Source: an uncultured Lachnospiraceae bacterium (lineage in GTDB: Bacteria; Bacillota; Clostridia; Lachnospirales; Lachnospiraceae). From it: a stretch of DNA of 35,088 nt. The position numbers and the translations under genes were made by a program. The notes under the pieces are model-generated. The model did not search any database, was not told the origin of the DNA, and saw only the letters and a program-made list of their open reading frames with translations. The DNA lies in assembly GCA_910587935.1 (NCBI GenBank), contig CAJUNP010000031.1, positions 1-35,088 of the forward strand, read 5' to 3'. Of this stretch, positions 1 through 6,543 are shown piece after piece. Within the stretch, counting starts at the first letter, position 1. Each line of letters starts with the position of its first letter.

Positions 1-101
1 AAACCTCTTAGCCTCTGTAAATCTTCCTGATGTTTCTGGTCTATCTGTTCCGTCACTGTCAATCTTCCCACCTGCTTTCCCTTCCGTTTTCGTATCTCCA
101 T
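1..101 (-). CDS. partial 5' end of a protein, possibly PD-(D/E)XK nuclease/transposase family
   Basis: An ATG at 99-101 (minus) lies 11 nt after a perfect AGGAGG (complement of 113-118), and the frame stays open to the window edge, giving 33 residues plus part of one codon. The start is basic, and the last visible residues read LQRLRG followed by a partial codon that fits F or L. From memory, Firmicutes PD-(D/E)XK nuclease family transposases often have a similar 'LKRLRxFRLLDDDF' segment near their N-terminus, which is the only basis for the family suggestion. A later TTG start (before TVTEQIDQKH) is possible but has a poorer ribosome site. The gene follows the truncated terminase fragment. 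The identity is tentative. Confidence 0.4.
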   Translation of the reverse strand, partial: MEIRKRKGKQVGRLTVTEQIDQKHQEDLQRLRG

Positions 102-128
102 ACTACCATAAACCTCCTGATTTTACAA

Positions 129-159
129 GCCGGGAGCCAGCGCATTTCTGAATCCCGGC
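129..159. repeat. 7-bp inverted repeat between terminase fragment and next gene
   Basis: GCCGGGA at 129-135 pairs with TCCCGGC at 153-159, with a further CAG/CTG pairing inside the loop. It lies between the terminase fragment stop and the next ribosome site on the minus strand. There is no T-run after it on either strand, so it may stabilise RNA but is not a convincing intrinsic terminator. Confidence 0.4.
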
Positions 160-179
160 CTGTTTCCGTTATCGCTTTT

Positions 180-383
180 TTACATCTGCCGTATCTCATT
201 TTTCAGCATACTCTTGATTTTGTCGCTCACTTGCGATATAGCTTTTGAAATGTTAACATTTATTAACATCCTTGATGTCTGTTCTGCTAAGGTATTTGGG
301 GAATATCCTGCTCGTATGGCTGCTTGCGTGGCACTTAGGTCAATCATATATTCTTTTACAAATTGGGGTTGTTTCTTGGTCAT
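180..383 (-). CDS. truncated phage terminase small subunit (N-terminal domain only)
   Basis: The 67 residues match the N-terminal helix-turn-helix region of terminase small subunits of the 'Terminase_2' kind: QPQFVKEYMIDLSATQAAIR, then AGYSP, then a segment around NVNISKAISQV. In a working phage this protein recognises pac/cos DNA and hands it to the large terminase for packaging. Full proteins are usually about 130-200 residues, so the oligomerisation and large-subunit contact part is missing; the frame stops at 180-182 and nothing resembling the rest was found in the other frames down to position 1. The ATG at 383 follows AGAGGTGAATAGGA, a fair ribosome site. It is probably a non-functional remnant. 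Confidence 0.65.
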   Translation of the reverse strand: MTKKQPQFVKEYMIDLSATQAAIRAGYSPNTLAEQTSRMLINVNISKAISQVSDKIKSMLKNEIRQM

Positions 384-419
384 TCCTATTCACCTCTTAA
401 TCATTTGTTTTGGAAAATT

Positions 420-443
420 AAAAGAGACAGCCTATGCTATCTC
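420..443 (-). terminator. intrinsic terminator of the PD-(D/E)XK gene
   Basis: On the minus strand GAGATAGC, loop ATAG, GCTGTCTC forms an 8-bp stem with one T-G wobble, followed by TTTTAATTTT. It starts directly after the stop codon at 444-446. Confidence 0.75.
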
Positions 444-1655
444 CTATATTTCTAATAATCCTATATTTGTTTTCAACAATTCCAAACATTCTTCCCGAGT
501 TATATTTCCAGCTATATATCTTTCAAACAACTTTAAAAGGGTTATTGTTTCAACAATAAGGCTGCCATTCCTTTTTGCTAAATTAATCTGCTTTTCATGT
601 ACCGGTTCCCTCATATCCAAAGCTTTATTTTTCTGATGATTCATCACCAGAATTGCTTTGACATTCCCTTGATCTCTCTCTTCATTTTCCTCTAAGTATC
701 CCTGGTAATGTACATCTAGTTGAGAAATATTTTCACTCTTCACATTATGATTGACGCCTTTAATTTCCCCAATAAAAACAAGTCCATTTTTTTCAAAAAG
801 AAAATCTTCTTTCTTTTTATCCTCAAACTGTGATAAATCACATCCCAACATACTTTCCAAAATTTCAAATACCACATTCACTAATTCCTCCCCATTAGTA
901 TATAAGATGGACTTATATTCGCTATTCTTATTTATCTTTTCCATGGCACTTGATATATTCTCGTTGGCCTCTTCGATAACCTGATTATTTCTTTCAATAA
1001 TCATAAGTTGCTGAGTATCATCAAACATTTTTATTTCCTCCATCCATTCAGGAGTTGTCTGCTCCTGATAAAACAGGTCCACTGCTTTTAAAAAGTTAAT
1101 AACTTGTTCATAATTATGCAAATCTAAAGTTGAAAAAATCACATTTTTTTGCCGAAATACCGTTGGTTTATTACTTTTATCAGATACTAATAAAGCATCT
1201 TTAATATCCCCAAAATAAAAAGATGCATTGATACACTCACCATTAATTTTAGTAACTGTCTTTTCATACACAATTCTTATATCATTAAATGAACTGTGTA
1301 AATTTGACAATATCACTCCCATATCCTTGATCATATTTTTCAATTCGCGTTGTCCTCTATACTTGTGGCTTCCATAAGAATCATAGTCATATTGATATTC
1401 CAAATTTGAGGGTAATATTATAATATTAATCGATTTTTTGCTATAAAAAAGCATTGTCCTCATGCTTTTCAAATCTGCCACATTATTAATGCCATCCAAT
1501 GCAGTTCCCGTATACTTCCACATTGCTTTGTCCGTTAAACTAATAATATTTATATCAAATTCATCCAATGACCTTGCGTCATGAATACTATTCAATACAA
1601 TATCCTTTCCTTTAAATTCATTCTCTTTGCCACTATATGTCAGTATCTGTATCAT
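444..1655 (-). CDS. PD-(D/E)XK nuclease-domain protein, 403 aa, unknown N-terminal domain
   Basis: I do not recognise the family as a whole. The C-terminal third has a restriction-endonuclease-like core: Glu256/257 on a helix (GEELVNVVFE), Asp284 (KKKEDFLFEK), then Glu297-x-Lys299 (FIGEIKG), and a following Gln312 helix (NISQLDVHY), the usual order E, D, ExK, Q. Residues of roughly 215-250 look like a coiled coil joining it to an N-terminal half of about 200 residues with no motif I know. The ATG at 1655 is chosen because AGGAGG ends 12 nt upstream; an upstream in-frame start adding 13 residues overlaps that site. A TATAAT-like box (1675-1680, complement) and a terminator at 420-443 make it a single transcription unit inside phage debris, as expected of moron or defence cargo. 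Catalysis and target are inferred. Confidence 0.6.
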   Translation of the reverse strand: MIQILTYSGKENEFKGKDIVLNSIHDARSLDEFDINIISLTDKAMWKYTGTALDGINNVADLKSMRTMLFYSKKSINIIILPSNLEYQYDYDSYGSHKYRGQRELKNMIKDMGVILSNLHSSFNDIRIVYEKTVTKINGECINASFYFGDIKDALLVSDKSNKPTVFRQKNVIFSTLDLHNYEQVINFLKAVDLFYQEQTTPEWMEEIKMFDDTQQLMIIERNNQVIEEANENISSAMEKINKNSEYKSILYTNGEELVNVVFEILESMLGCDLSQFEDKKKEDFLFEKNGLVFIGEIKGVNHNVKSENISQLDVHYQGYLEENEERDQGNVKAILVMNHQKNKALDMREPVHEKQINLAKRNGSLIVETITLLKLFERYIAGNITREECLELLKTNIGLLEI

Positions 1656-1709
1656 TTTAAAATCAATCCTCCTAATTATATTTTCTTTTATCATACATTA
1701 AATTATGAC

Positions 1710-1743
1710 AAAAAGAAACACCCAGATCAAATTCGAGTGTTTC
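1710..1743 (-). terminator. intrinsic terminator after the phage regulator remnant
   Basis: Minus-strand GAAACACTC and GGGTGTTTC form a 9-bp stem with one wobble and an 11-nt loop, followed by TTTTT. The stem overlaps the last codons of the remnant at 1727-1983, and it insulates the nuclease gene downstream. Confidence 0.7.
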
Positions 1744-1983
1744 CAAATACAATATACATAGGAGAAAATCTTTCCAGTTTCATCCTGACGCTGTCCGCCG
1801 TGGCAGTTCTGCCCATCCGCAGTGCTATTGATTCCCAGCTTAATCTTTCGAAAAACTTATATTTTATAATTCTCTGGATCCTGGCAGGCACATTATTCAT
1901 TAATTTGTCTACCTCAGCTTTGATCTGTGCGCCTATTCTTTCTCTGCCTCAATGTTTTGGCGTAAGTTCGGCAAGATCATCAT
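1727..1983 (-). pseudogene. frameshifted phage sigma-like/ArpU-type transcription regulator remnant
   Basis: From tandem ATGs at 1980-1983 a frame reads MMILPNLRQNIEAEKE and stops near 1935. Shifting by one base at that point continues with IGAQIKAEVDKLMNN and then a sigma-70 region-4-like helix-turn-helix (FFERLSWESIALRMGR), ending at the TGA at 1727-1729. The C-terminal part resembles the DNA-binding end of small phage late-gene activators of the ArpU/DUF1492 sort that are usually encoded shortly before the terminase genes. The frameshift makes it a pseudogene unless the base call is wrong. The family name is from memory of the motif, not a search. Confidence 0.5.
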
Positions 1984-2052
1984 ATAAATGACAATACTAT
2001 CCATTTTGTTTTTACGGTATTATGATACAATAAAATACGTAAAAGGGTTCTA

Positions 2053-2082
2053 TTGGGCGGCACCGGGGTTACTGCCGCCCAA
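2053..2082. repeat. perfect 10-bp inverted repeat (GC-rich hairpin)
   Basis: TTGGGCGGCA at 2053-2062 and TGCCGCCCAA at 2073-2082 flank a 10-nt loop (CCGGGGTTAC). The island of GC in AT-rich DNA is striking. On the minus strand it covers the stop of a zinc-finger scrap and lacks a good T-run, so it is either an imperfect terminator or a remnant of a mobile repeat. Confidence 0.6.
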
Positions 2083-2143
2083 AACTGTTCTTCTGGCAGA
2101 ACTGCTGTCTCTCTTCATCCGCTGCTTTGCATTTTTCACAGAT
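2069..2143 (-). pseudogene. zinc-finger (CxxC) protein scrap of phage type
   Basis: A short minus frame between stops reads ICEKCKAADEERQQFC and ends after QKNSFGRQ. The CxxC followed by an acidic/basic helix resembles the zinc knuckle of small phage proteins, and its place upstream of the regulator remnant fits a phage order. There is no start codon or second CxxC, so only a scrap remains. Weak evidence because of its length. Confidence 0.25.
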
Positions 2144-2173
2144 TTAATTCGCCTTTTTTGTTTAGTTTTATAA

Positions 2174-2202
2174 TTGTTATATATTACTTCTTATAGTATA
2201 AT
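2174..2202 (+). promoter_or_regulatory. sigma-A promoter of the small exported protein
   Basis: TTGTTA (2174-2179) and a perfect TATAAT (2197-2202) are separated by 17 nt, 47 nt upstream of the ATG at 2250. Confidence 0.75.
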
Positions 2203-2249
2203 TTAATTACAATTATTTTATTTTATTAACAAGAAAAGGAGAATTGTCT

Positions 2250-2495
2250 ATGAAAAGAACTAAAAAGGTTATAGCTATTGTATTCAGCAGTATATTACTA
2301 TTGGGCAGCTCTTTATCGGTTAGTGTTGCTAATTCCGCGAGAACAGCGGGATGGTGTCCTTCCTGTAAAGCAGCGACACCTTTTGTTCGCTGTTCTTTGT
2401 GTTACTCATACGATAGTAACAATCCATATCATTGTCAGGTGTGCGGCACTCAACAGAATCACCCTAATTGGGGTCCTTGTCCTTCTCACCGTTAG
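2250..2495 (+). CDS. small exported cysteine-rich (zinc-ribbon-like) protein, 81 aa
   Basis: I do not recognise this protein. It begins with a clear Sec signal peptide: basic MKRTKK, a hydrophobic core (VIAIVFSSILLLGSSLSVSV) and a likely cleavage near ANSA. The mature part is about 50 residues with seven cysteines, arranged as three CxxC pairs (CPSC, CSLC, CQVC) plus a final Cys in GPCPSHR, with several aromatic residues and His. This suggests metal binding or disulfides outside the cell. An in-frame TTG at 2244 is less likely than the ATG at 2250, which lies 8 nt after AAAGGAG. It is a monocistronic unit with its own promoter and terminator, on the opposite strand to the neighbouring phage debris. 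A secreted signalling, toxin or metal-handling role is only speculation. Confidence 0.7.
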   Translation: MKRTKKVIAIVFSSILLLGSSLSVSVANSARTAGWCPSCKAATPFVRCSLCYSYDSNNPYHCQVCGTQQNHPNWGPCPSHR

Positions 2496-2508
2496 TAATA
2501 TTTACCCG

Positions 2509-2531
2509 CCCCGGTTCGCCGGGGTTTTTTT
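2509..2531 (+). terminator. intrinsic terminator of the small exported protein gene
   Basis: CCCCGG, tetraloop TTCG, CCGGGG, then seven T. A textbook terminator 13 nt after the stop codon. Confidence 0.9.
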
Positions 2532-2623
2532 GATTTGAAGTACTCCTTACCCACTCTGTTACTTTGCACTTATCACATATCTCGTCCAGTTATTCCTACT
2601 TTCTAAAAATTAATAGTTTCTTA

Positions 2624-2652
2624 ATGACGTTGGGCATATTTTGTGTTATACT
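2624..2652 (+). promoter_or_regulatory. candidate sigma-A promoter of the YerB-like gene
   Basis: ATGACG (2624-2629) and TATACT (2647-2652) are spaced by 17 nt; the start codon is 62 nt further on. The -35 matches at four of six positions. Confidence 0.5.
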
Positions 2653-2713
2653 GAAAAATATGAGCGATTCTTGTCGCAGGATTTTGAATGTAATACGAAA
2701 GTGAGGACTTTTT

Positions 2714-3862
2714 ATGAAGCGGGCACTAGTTTTATTTCTCGTTATCATTCTTTCCGTTTCCACGTTGTACGGCTGCGGAAAAAAAGATGACGTGCCGGAG
2801 GATCCTATTATACCCAATGTAGATACCCCCCAGGAAGATGAAACTTCTTCCAAAGAAGCGGAAGATCCCGGTATTACCGATGCAGATGACAATACTCCTC
2901 CTGCGGAGGGAATGGTCAGAAGCAAACTGACGAATGAATGGATCTCACAGGAACAGGCTGACGCCAGACCCATTGCCGTGATGATGCCTACCGATAAAGG
3001 CGCGCAGCCTCAATATGGAATTGGTCAGGCCGACATCCTTTATGAATGTATGGAAGAGGGAAATATTTCCCGGCAGATGGCCGTTATTGACAATTGGCAG
3101 AATCTTGAAAAAATAGGCAATGTCCGCAGCTGCCGCGACTATTATTTATATATGGCATGCGAATGGGACCCTGTTTTAATTCATTTCGGCGGCGTATATT
3201 ATATGAGAGAGCGTATCAAAAAGGGAGATATACAGAATATTTCCGGTACTTACTCCGACGGCACAAAAGAAACTACCGCACCGGGCGCGGGCGCATTTTT
3301 CCGGACCAAGGACAAAGCGTCGCCGCATAACGCTTACGTAAGCGCCGAATCGGTTCAAAAAGCCATGGATTCCCTTGGATATCCGTCAACTCACAGGAGC
3401 GAATATTATCAGCCGGATCATTTCCAGTTTGCTTCGGGAACCAATACCCTGGCAGATGCATCGGATGCAGTAAACGCAAGCGTAGTTGATTTATCCGACT
3501 GTTATCCCATTTCCAAATCTTTTTTGGAATATAACGAAGCGGACGGTTTATATTACAAATCCTTATATGGTGAATCCCAGATAGACGCGGCCAACGGACA
3601 GCAGTTAACATTCAGTAATATTATTATCCAGTCGGCTTATTGGGAAAAACGTGACGAAAAATATCTGGCTTTCCGGATGCATGATACGACACACACCGGA
3701 TATTTTGTAACCAAAGGAAAAGCGATTCCCGTAAGATGGGAAAAAACCAGTGATTACGGACCCACACGTTATTATGATATGCAGGGCAACGAGGTGCAGC
3801 TTAATACCGGCAAAACTTATATTGCTATTGTTCAGGACGGTACGACACCGCGTTTTCAATAA
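2714..3862 (+). CDS. DUF3048 (YerB-family) lipoprotein
   Basis: A 382-residue predicted lipoprotein: basic N-terminus, hydrophobic stretch and lipobox LYGC with Cys21, then an acidic, flexible linker (about 22-60). The body has the features of the YerB family (DUF3048): RPIAVMMPTDKGAQPQYGI, a Gly/Ala-rich segment with ADILYEC, and NVRSCRDYYLYMACEWDPV followed by FGG. The second half probably corresponds to the C-terminal YerB domain. The function of the family is unknown; in Bacillus it is an outer-face membrane protein. It starts at ATG 2714 after a GAGG site, has its own promoter, and ends at a terminator shared with the convergent gene, so it is monocistronic. It is on the plus strand unlike nearly all other genes here. 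Length is normal and no damage is seen. Confidence 0.85.
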   Translation: MKRALVLFLVIILSVSTLYGCGKKDDVPEDPIIPNVDTPQEDETSSKEAEDPGITDADDNTPPAEGMVRSKLTNEWISQEQADARPIAVMMPTDKGAQPQYGIGQADILYECMEEGNISRQMAVIDNWQNLEKIGNVRSCRDYYLYMACEWDPVLIHFGGVYYMRERIKKGDIQNISGTYSDGTKETTAPGAGAFFRTKDKASPHNAYVSAESVQKAMDSLGYPSTHRSEYYQPDHFQFASGTNTLADASDAVNASVVDLSDCYPISKSFLEYNEADGLYYKSLYGESQIDAANGQQLTFSNIIIQSAYWEKRDEKYLAFRMHDTTHTGYFVTKGKAIPVRWEKTSDYGPTRYYDMQGNEVQLNTGKTYIAIVQDGTTPRFQ

Positions 3863-3888
3863 ATATTTCCTGTAAGAAAATTAAAAGA

Positions 3889-3928
3889 CTGATATACAAT
3901 GGAATCCCAAAGTATATCAGCCTTTTTT
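3889..3928 (+). terminator. intrinsic terminator between convergent genes
   Basis: CTGATATAC (3889-3897) pairs perfectly with GTATATCAG (3912-3920), followed by TTTTTT. On the minus strand the same hairpin is followed by TCTTTTAATTTT, so it could also stop transcription of the DUF6033-like gene ending at 3964. Confidence 0.85.
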
Positions 3929-3963
3929 ATTTCAGAGTATACTATCTTCTCTTGCCAGGGATA

Positions 3964-4683
3964 TCAGCACCAGAAATTAAAATTCTGTCCGACTTTCTTT
4001 TCCTCCTCCGTCTGTGCGTAATCACTTCTGGCCTCAAAAAGAATGTCGTCAATTTTACGAAGCAGTTCGTCGATAGAGGAAGCGCTAACCGTAACCAGAT
4101 CCTTTTCTTTCTCCGCCCGTTTTTGCTCGCTCTTTTCTTCCGCCGCTTTTTGGGCCTGTTTCTTTTCCGCCTGTTTTTTCTGTTCCGCTTTTCTGGCGGC
4201 GCCTTTCTTAATCATATCTCTCTGCATTGCAAGAGACTTATCAACTACCGCAAAGAACGAAGCGTTGCCGCCGTCATCAATCTGCATTCCAAAGGCTTTC
4301 ACGCTGGAATTGTTGGCAAGGCTCTTCTGCATCTGCGGAAGCTTTACTGCCGCATTACTGATAACCGCTTCATACTGCTTGCGGAAATTCTCATCCGATG
4401 CCATTCTCTCAACTTTTTCTTCATCGATGAGTACAACAAGTCTGTGCGGATTGGCAAAACTCCCGGCCTGCGCTTTCGCGGCCTCTTTCATATCACTGCT
4501 TACAAGCACAAAATCCATGTTGGAATATTTCTTTTTCAATTCTTCATAATACTTTTGTGCTTTTTCACTAAGTTCCGGCCTTCCAACCGTTTTGCCATAA
4601 TTAACCGGTTTCTTTTTTGCGGACTGGGTTTCGTATACTTCGCCTGTCTGCACACTGTTTTCAATCTGCGATATCGTTCCCAT
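3964..4683 (-). CDS. DUF6033-like protein, probably flagellar-regulon
   Basis: This 239-residue soluble protein resembles the DUF6033 proteins of Lachnospiraceae, based on features I remember: a 'LSEKAQKYYEELKKKYSNMD' segment, FVLVSSD, a VLIDEEKVERMA stretch, a conserved AFGMQIDDGGNASFFAVVDK core, and a long Lys/Glu/Ala-rich coiled-coil tail (about 165-205). Its function is unknown. No signal peptide or membrane segment is present. The start follows AAGGAGG by 7 nt. Directly upstream there is a sigma-D-type promoter, which would place it under flagellar control rather than only in the leuA-GH20 transcript. It converges with the YerB-like gene over a shared hairpin. Confidence 0.6.
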   Translation of the reverse strand: MGTISQIENSVQTGEVYETQSAKKKPVNYGKTVGRPELSEKAQKYYEELKKKYSNMDFVLVSSDMKEAAKAQAGSFANPHRLVVLIDEEKVERMASDENFRKQYEAVISNAAVKLPQMQKSLANNSSVKAFGMQIDDGGNASFFAVVDKSLAMQRDMIKKGAARKAEQKKQAEKKQAQKAAEEKSEQKRAEKEKDLVTVSASSIDELLRKIDDILFEARSDYAQTEEEKKVGQNFNFWC

Positions 4684-4735
4684 ACTTTTTCCTCCTTGAT
4701 CTTTTCACGCAAAATCCTTTTCACGTATATCGTAT

Positions 4736-4763
4736 ATATCGGATAAAACGGCGGAATACTTTA
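4736..4763 (-). promoter_or_regulatory. sigma-D/FliA-type (flagellar) promoter for the DUF6033-like gene
   Basis: On the minus strand TAAA (complement of 4760-4763) is followed after 16 nt by TCCGATAT (complement of 4736-4743). The Bacillus sigma-D consensus is TAAA, 14-16 nt, GCCGATAT, so 11 of 12 core bases match. It lies 52 nt upstream of the ATG at 4683. Confidence 0.6.
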
Positions 4764-4779
4764 TTCCCGCGCGGTCCGG

Positions 4780-6525
4780 TTACACAAAATCACCTGAAAC
4801 ATCCAGGGAAATTCCCAAAATCCGCTCCAGTTCTTTTTGGAACAATCGGTTCGGATAATCCCGGGACTCCAGAAATAACTCGGCCATTTCAGGATCCAGA
4901 AGCTTCGAAAGGATCTGTTTTAATTCCTGCCTGACCATGCCCAGATTACGGTAATCTTTCAGTGCCCTCTCTTTCAGGCATGAAAGCTCCACTTCACTCT
5001 CCGGAAAAAGATTACCGCGGAATACCGTATAGTTTACGGGCGCGGCATATTCAAAACGTCTCATAATATCAATCAGCGCTGCCGTGTCCTGATTTCGATC
5101 CATACAGGAAAGAAAACCGGAAACTGTTTTGTAGTAATCATACCTGCGTTCCGCTCCCCCGCTTAAAGCCGGGTCGGGCACGCCGTGAAATACTGTCAGG
5201 AAACGTTCCAGAAAGTCTTCCGTCCCCGCTTTCAAATTCCAGCACCGCCCCGCGGCATAAAATGCGGGATAACGGCTGGTCTCAAAAAGTCCGTAAGGAT
5301 TGCCCAGGGAAAATGTACTGCACCAGTTGGTATTGATCATCCCGATGCACCGGCTGTTTTGGATCATTTCCGCCCATGCGTCCACATTGCGGAGACGCTG
5401 TTCAATCTGAGGATAATTTTGATCCGCTTTCATATCGCTTGCCCTTACGGAGCTGCAGGGCAGAGTACGCACGCCCAGCGCATGAAAACGTTCCATAAGA
5501 GAAAGCGCCTGTGCATTGACAGCTTCCGGACTGTATAACCAGACGGCGACAAGCAGGTTTCGGTTCAATCCCTCCAGCTCCGCATCGCTTCCTTCCGCCA
5601 GCATATCATGCCAGACAATTGGAATTTTCCCAAGGGAAACCGTTTTTTCAGCCAGTCTGTTAATATACTCAGCAGCTATTTTCCCACGGCTCTTTCCGCT
5701 TTCCCGACATTCCGCACTTTTTCCAAGACTCCACACTTCGTCGCACCCCAAATGGAGATACCTGCTTTCCGGATGCAAAAGCGCCGTTTCTTCTAAAAGC
5801 TTCTCCGCCAGTTCTGCCGCTCCTACCCGCAGAGGACACATTTCCCCGGGCGTATCCGGCGTCTCACGAAGATGACGGTATTCCGGCAGCTTCAGTACAT
5901 ACTCCAAATGTCCGAAGGTCTGCTGCAGAGGAATCACATCGATAAAATAATCCGAAGCCGTCTTAAGAAAAAGCCTGTGCTGTTCAACACTCCAGCACTG
6001 TGTAGGATGACACAATTCCCTGTTACTCCTCGGAAGCTTATCTTCGTACTCTACAACAAGCGTATTTATTTTGTATTGTGCCAATTCTTTTACATACTTA
6101 AGAAGATTTTCAAATTTAGGATACAGCCCCCGCATATCCAGATAGTCGCTTCGAAGCGCCAGATCCGGCCAGTCGCAGATTTCCAGGGAAGGACGCTCCC
6201 GCATACGGAACCACTGGCCTAAAGTCTGTATACCGTAAAACAAGCCGACCGCATCCTGTGATGAAATCTGTACCGTATCATAACGAATGGAAAGAAAATA
6301 ACCTTCCGGCCGCTGCAAATCATAATCAGGCGCGCCGATCCCCACCGAATACAGGGCAAAATCTCCCGTAGAAATTGCAACCTCCGAAAACAATTGCCGG
6401 GCGGCCTGCTCCAAACGGCGGTCATAAGCCGGCATTTGCAGAACGACCGGCGTATGGCGGCCGATCTGAGCGGAACAGGCAAAAAGCACACACCGCTGCG
6501 GCGTCGGAATCCATGGCAGTCCCAT
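4780..6525 (-). CDS. GH20 family beta-N-acetylhexosaminidase, cytosolic
   Basis: A 581-residue protein with an N-terminal GH20b-like domain (about 1-110, ending DAVGLFYGIQTLGQWFR) and a GH20 TIM barrel (from about 125). The barrel begins RSDYLDMRG, contains QTFGHLEYVLKLPEYRHLRE, and has the diagnostic catalytic pair in LHLGCDEVW (Asp262-Glu263); GH20 enzymes use Glu as acid/base and the neighbouring Asp to orient the 2-acetamido group of the substrate. There is no signal peptide, so it acts on imported GlcNAc/GalNAc-containing oligosaccharides or glycoconjugates. The start is preceded by GGAGG. It begins 18 nt after leuA and is probably cotranscribed with it. The exact substrate cannot be told from sequence. 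Confidence 0.8.
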   Translation of the reverse strand: MGLPWIPTPQRCVLFACSAQIGRHTPVVLQMPAYDRRLEQAARQLFSEVAISTGDFALYSVGIGAPDYDLQRPEGYFLSIRYDTVQISSQDAVGLFYGIQTLGQWFRMRERPSLEICDWPDLALRSDYLDMRGLYPKFENLLKYVKELAQYKINTLVVEYEDKLPRSNRELCHPTQCWSVEQHRLFLKTASDYFIDVIPLQQTFGHLEYVLKLPEYRHLRETPDTPGEMCPLRVGAAELAEKLLEETALLHPESRYLHLGCDEVWSLGKSAECRESGKSRGKIAAEYINRLAEKTVSLGKIPIVWHDMLAEGSDAELEGLNRNLLVAVWLYSPEAVNAQALSLMERFHALGVRTLPCSSVRASDMKADQNYPQIEQRLRNVDAWAEMIQNSRCIGMINTNWCSTFSLGNPYGLFETSRYPAFYAAGRCWNLKAGTEDFLERFLTVFHGVPDPALSGGAERRYDYYKTVSGFLSCMDRNQDTAALIDIMRRFEYAAPVNYTVFRGNLFPESEVELSCLKERALKDYRNLGMVRQELKQILSKLLDPEMAELFLESRDYPNRLFQKELERILGISLDVSGDFV

Positions 6526-6543
6526 CTTCCTGCACCTCCGTTC

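Larger units (their letters stand above)
1..2240 (-). mobile_element. decayed prophage fragment (packaging-region remnant)
   Basis: The segment is visibly more AT-rich than the genes that follow and carries phage-type sequences on the minus strand in the order expected just upstream of a phage packaging module: a zinc-finger scrap (2069-2143), a sigma-like late regulator remnant with a frameshift (1727-1983), then the terminase small subunit (180-383). An intact nuclease-like gene with its own terminator (444-1655) sits between regulator and terminase. The genes are short, broken or truncated, so this is decaying phage DNA rather than a functional prophage. The left limit is outside the window and the right limit is uncertain; no attachment site or integrase is visible. 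Confidence 0.55.

Noticed and set aside
54..195. Minus frame starting MRYGRCKKAIT between the terminase fragment and the next gene
   Set aside because: It runs through the inverted repeat and the ribosome site of the next gene, resembles no terminase sequence and has no start signal.
1581..1991. 136-codon plus-strand frame across the phage remnants
   Set aside because: No ribosome site, and the minus strand carries a recognisable regulator remnant in the same place.
3952..4746. 264-codon plus-strand frame opposite the DUF6033-like gene
   Set aside because: Its Phe/Leu-rich product is the mirror of the Lys/Glu-rich coiled coil on the other strand; no start signal.
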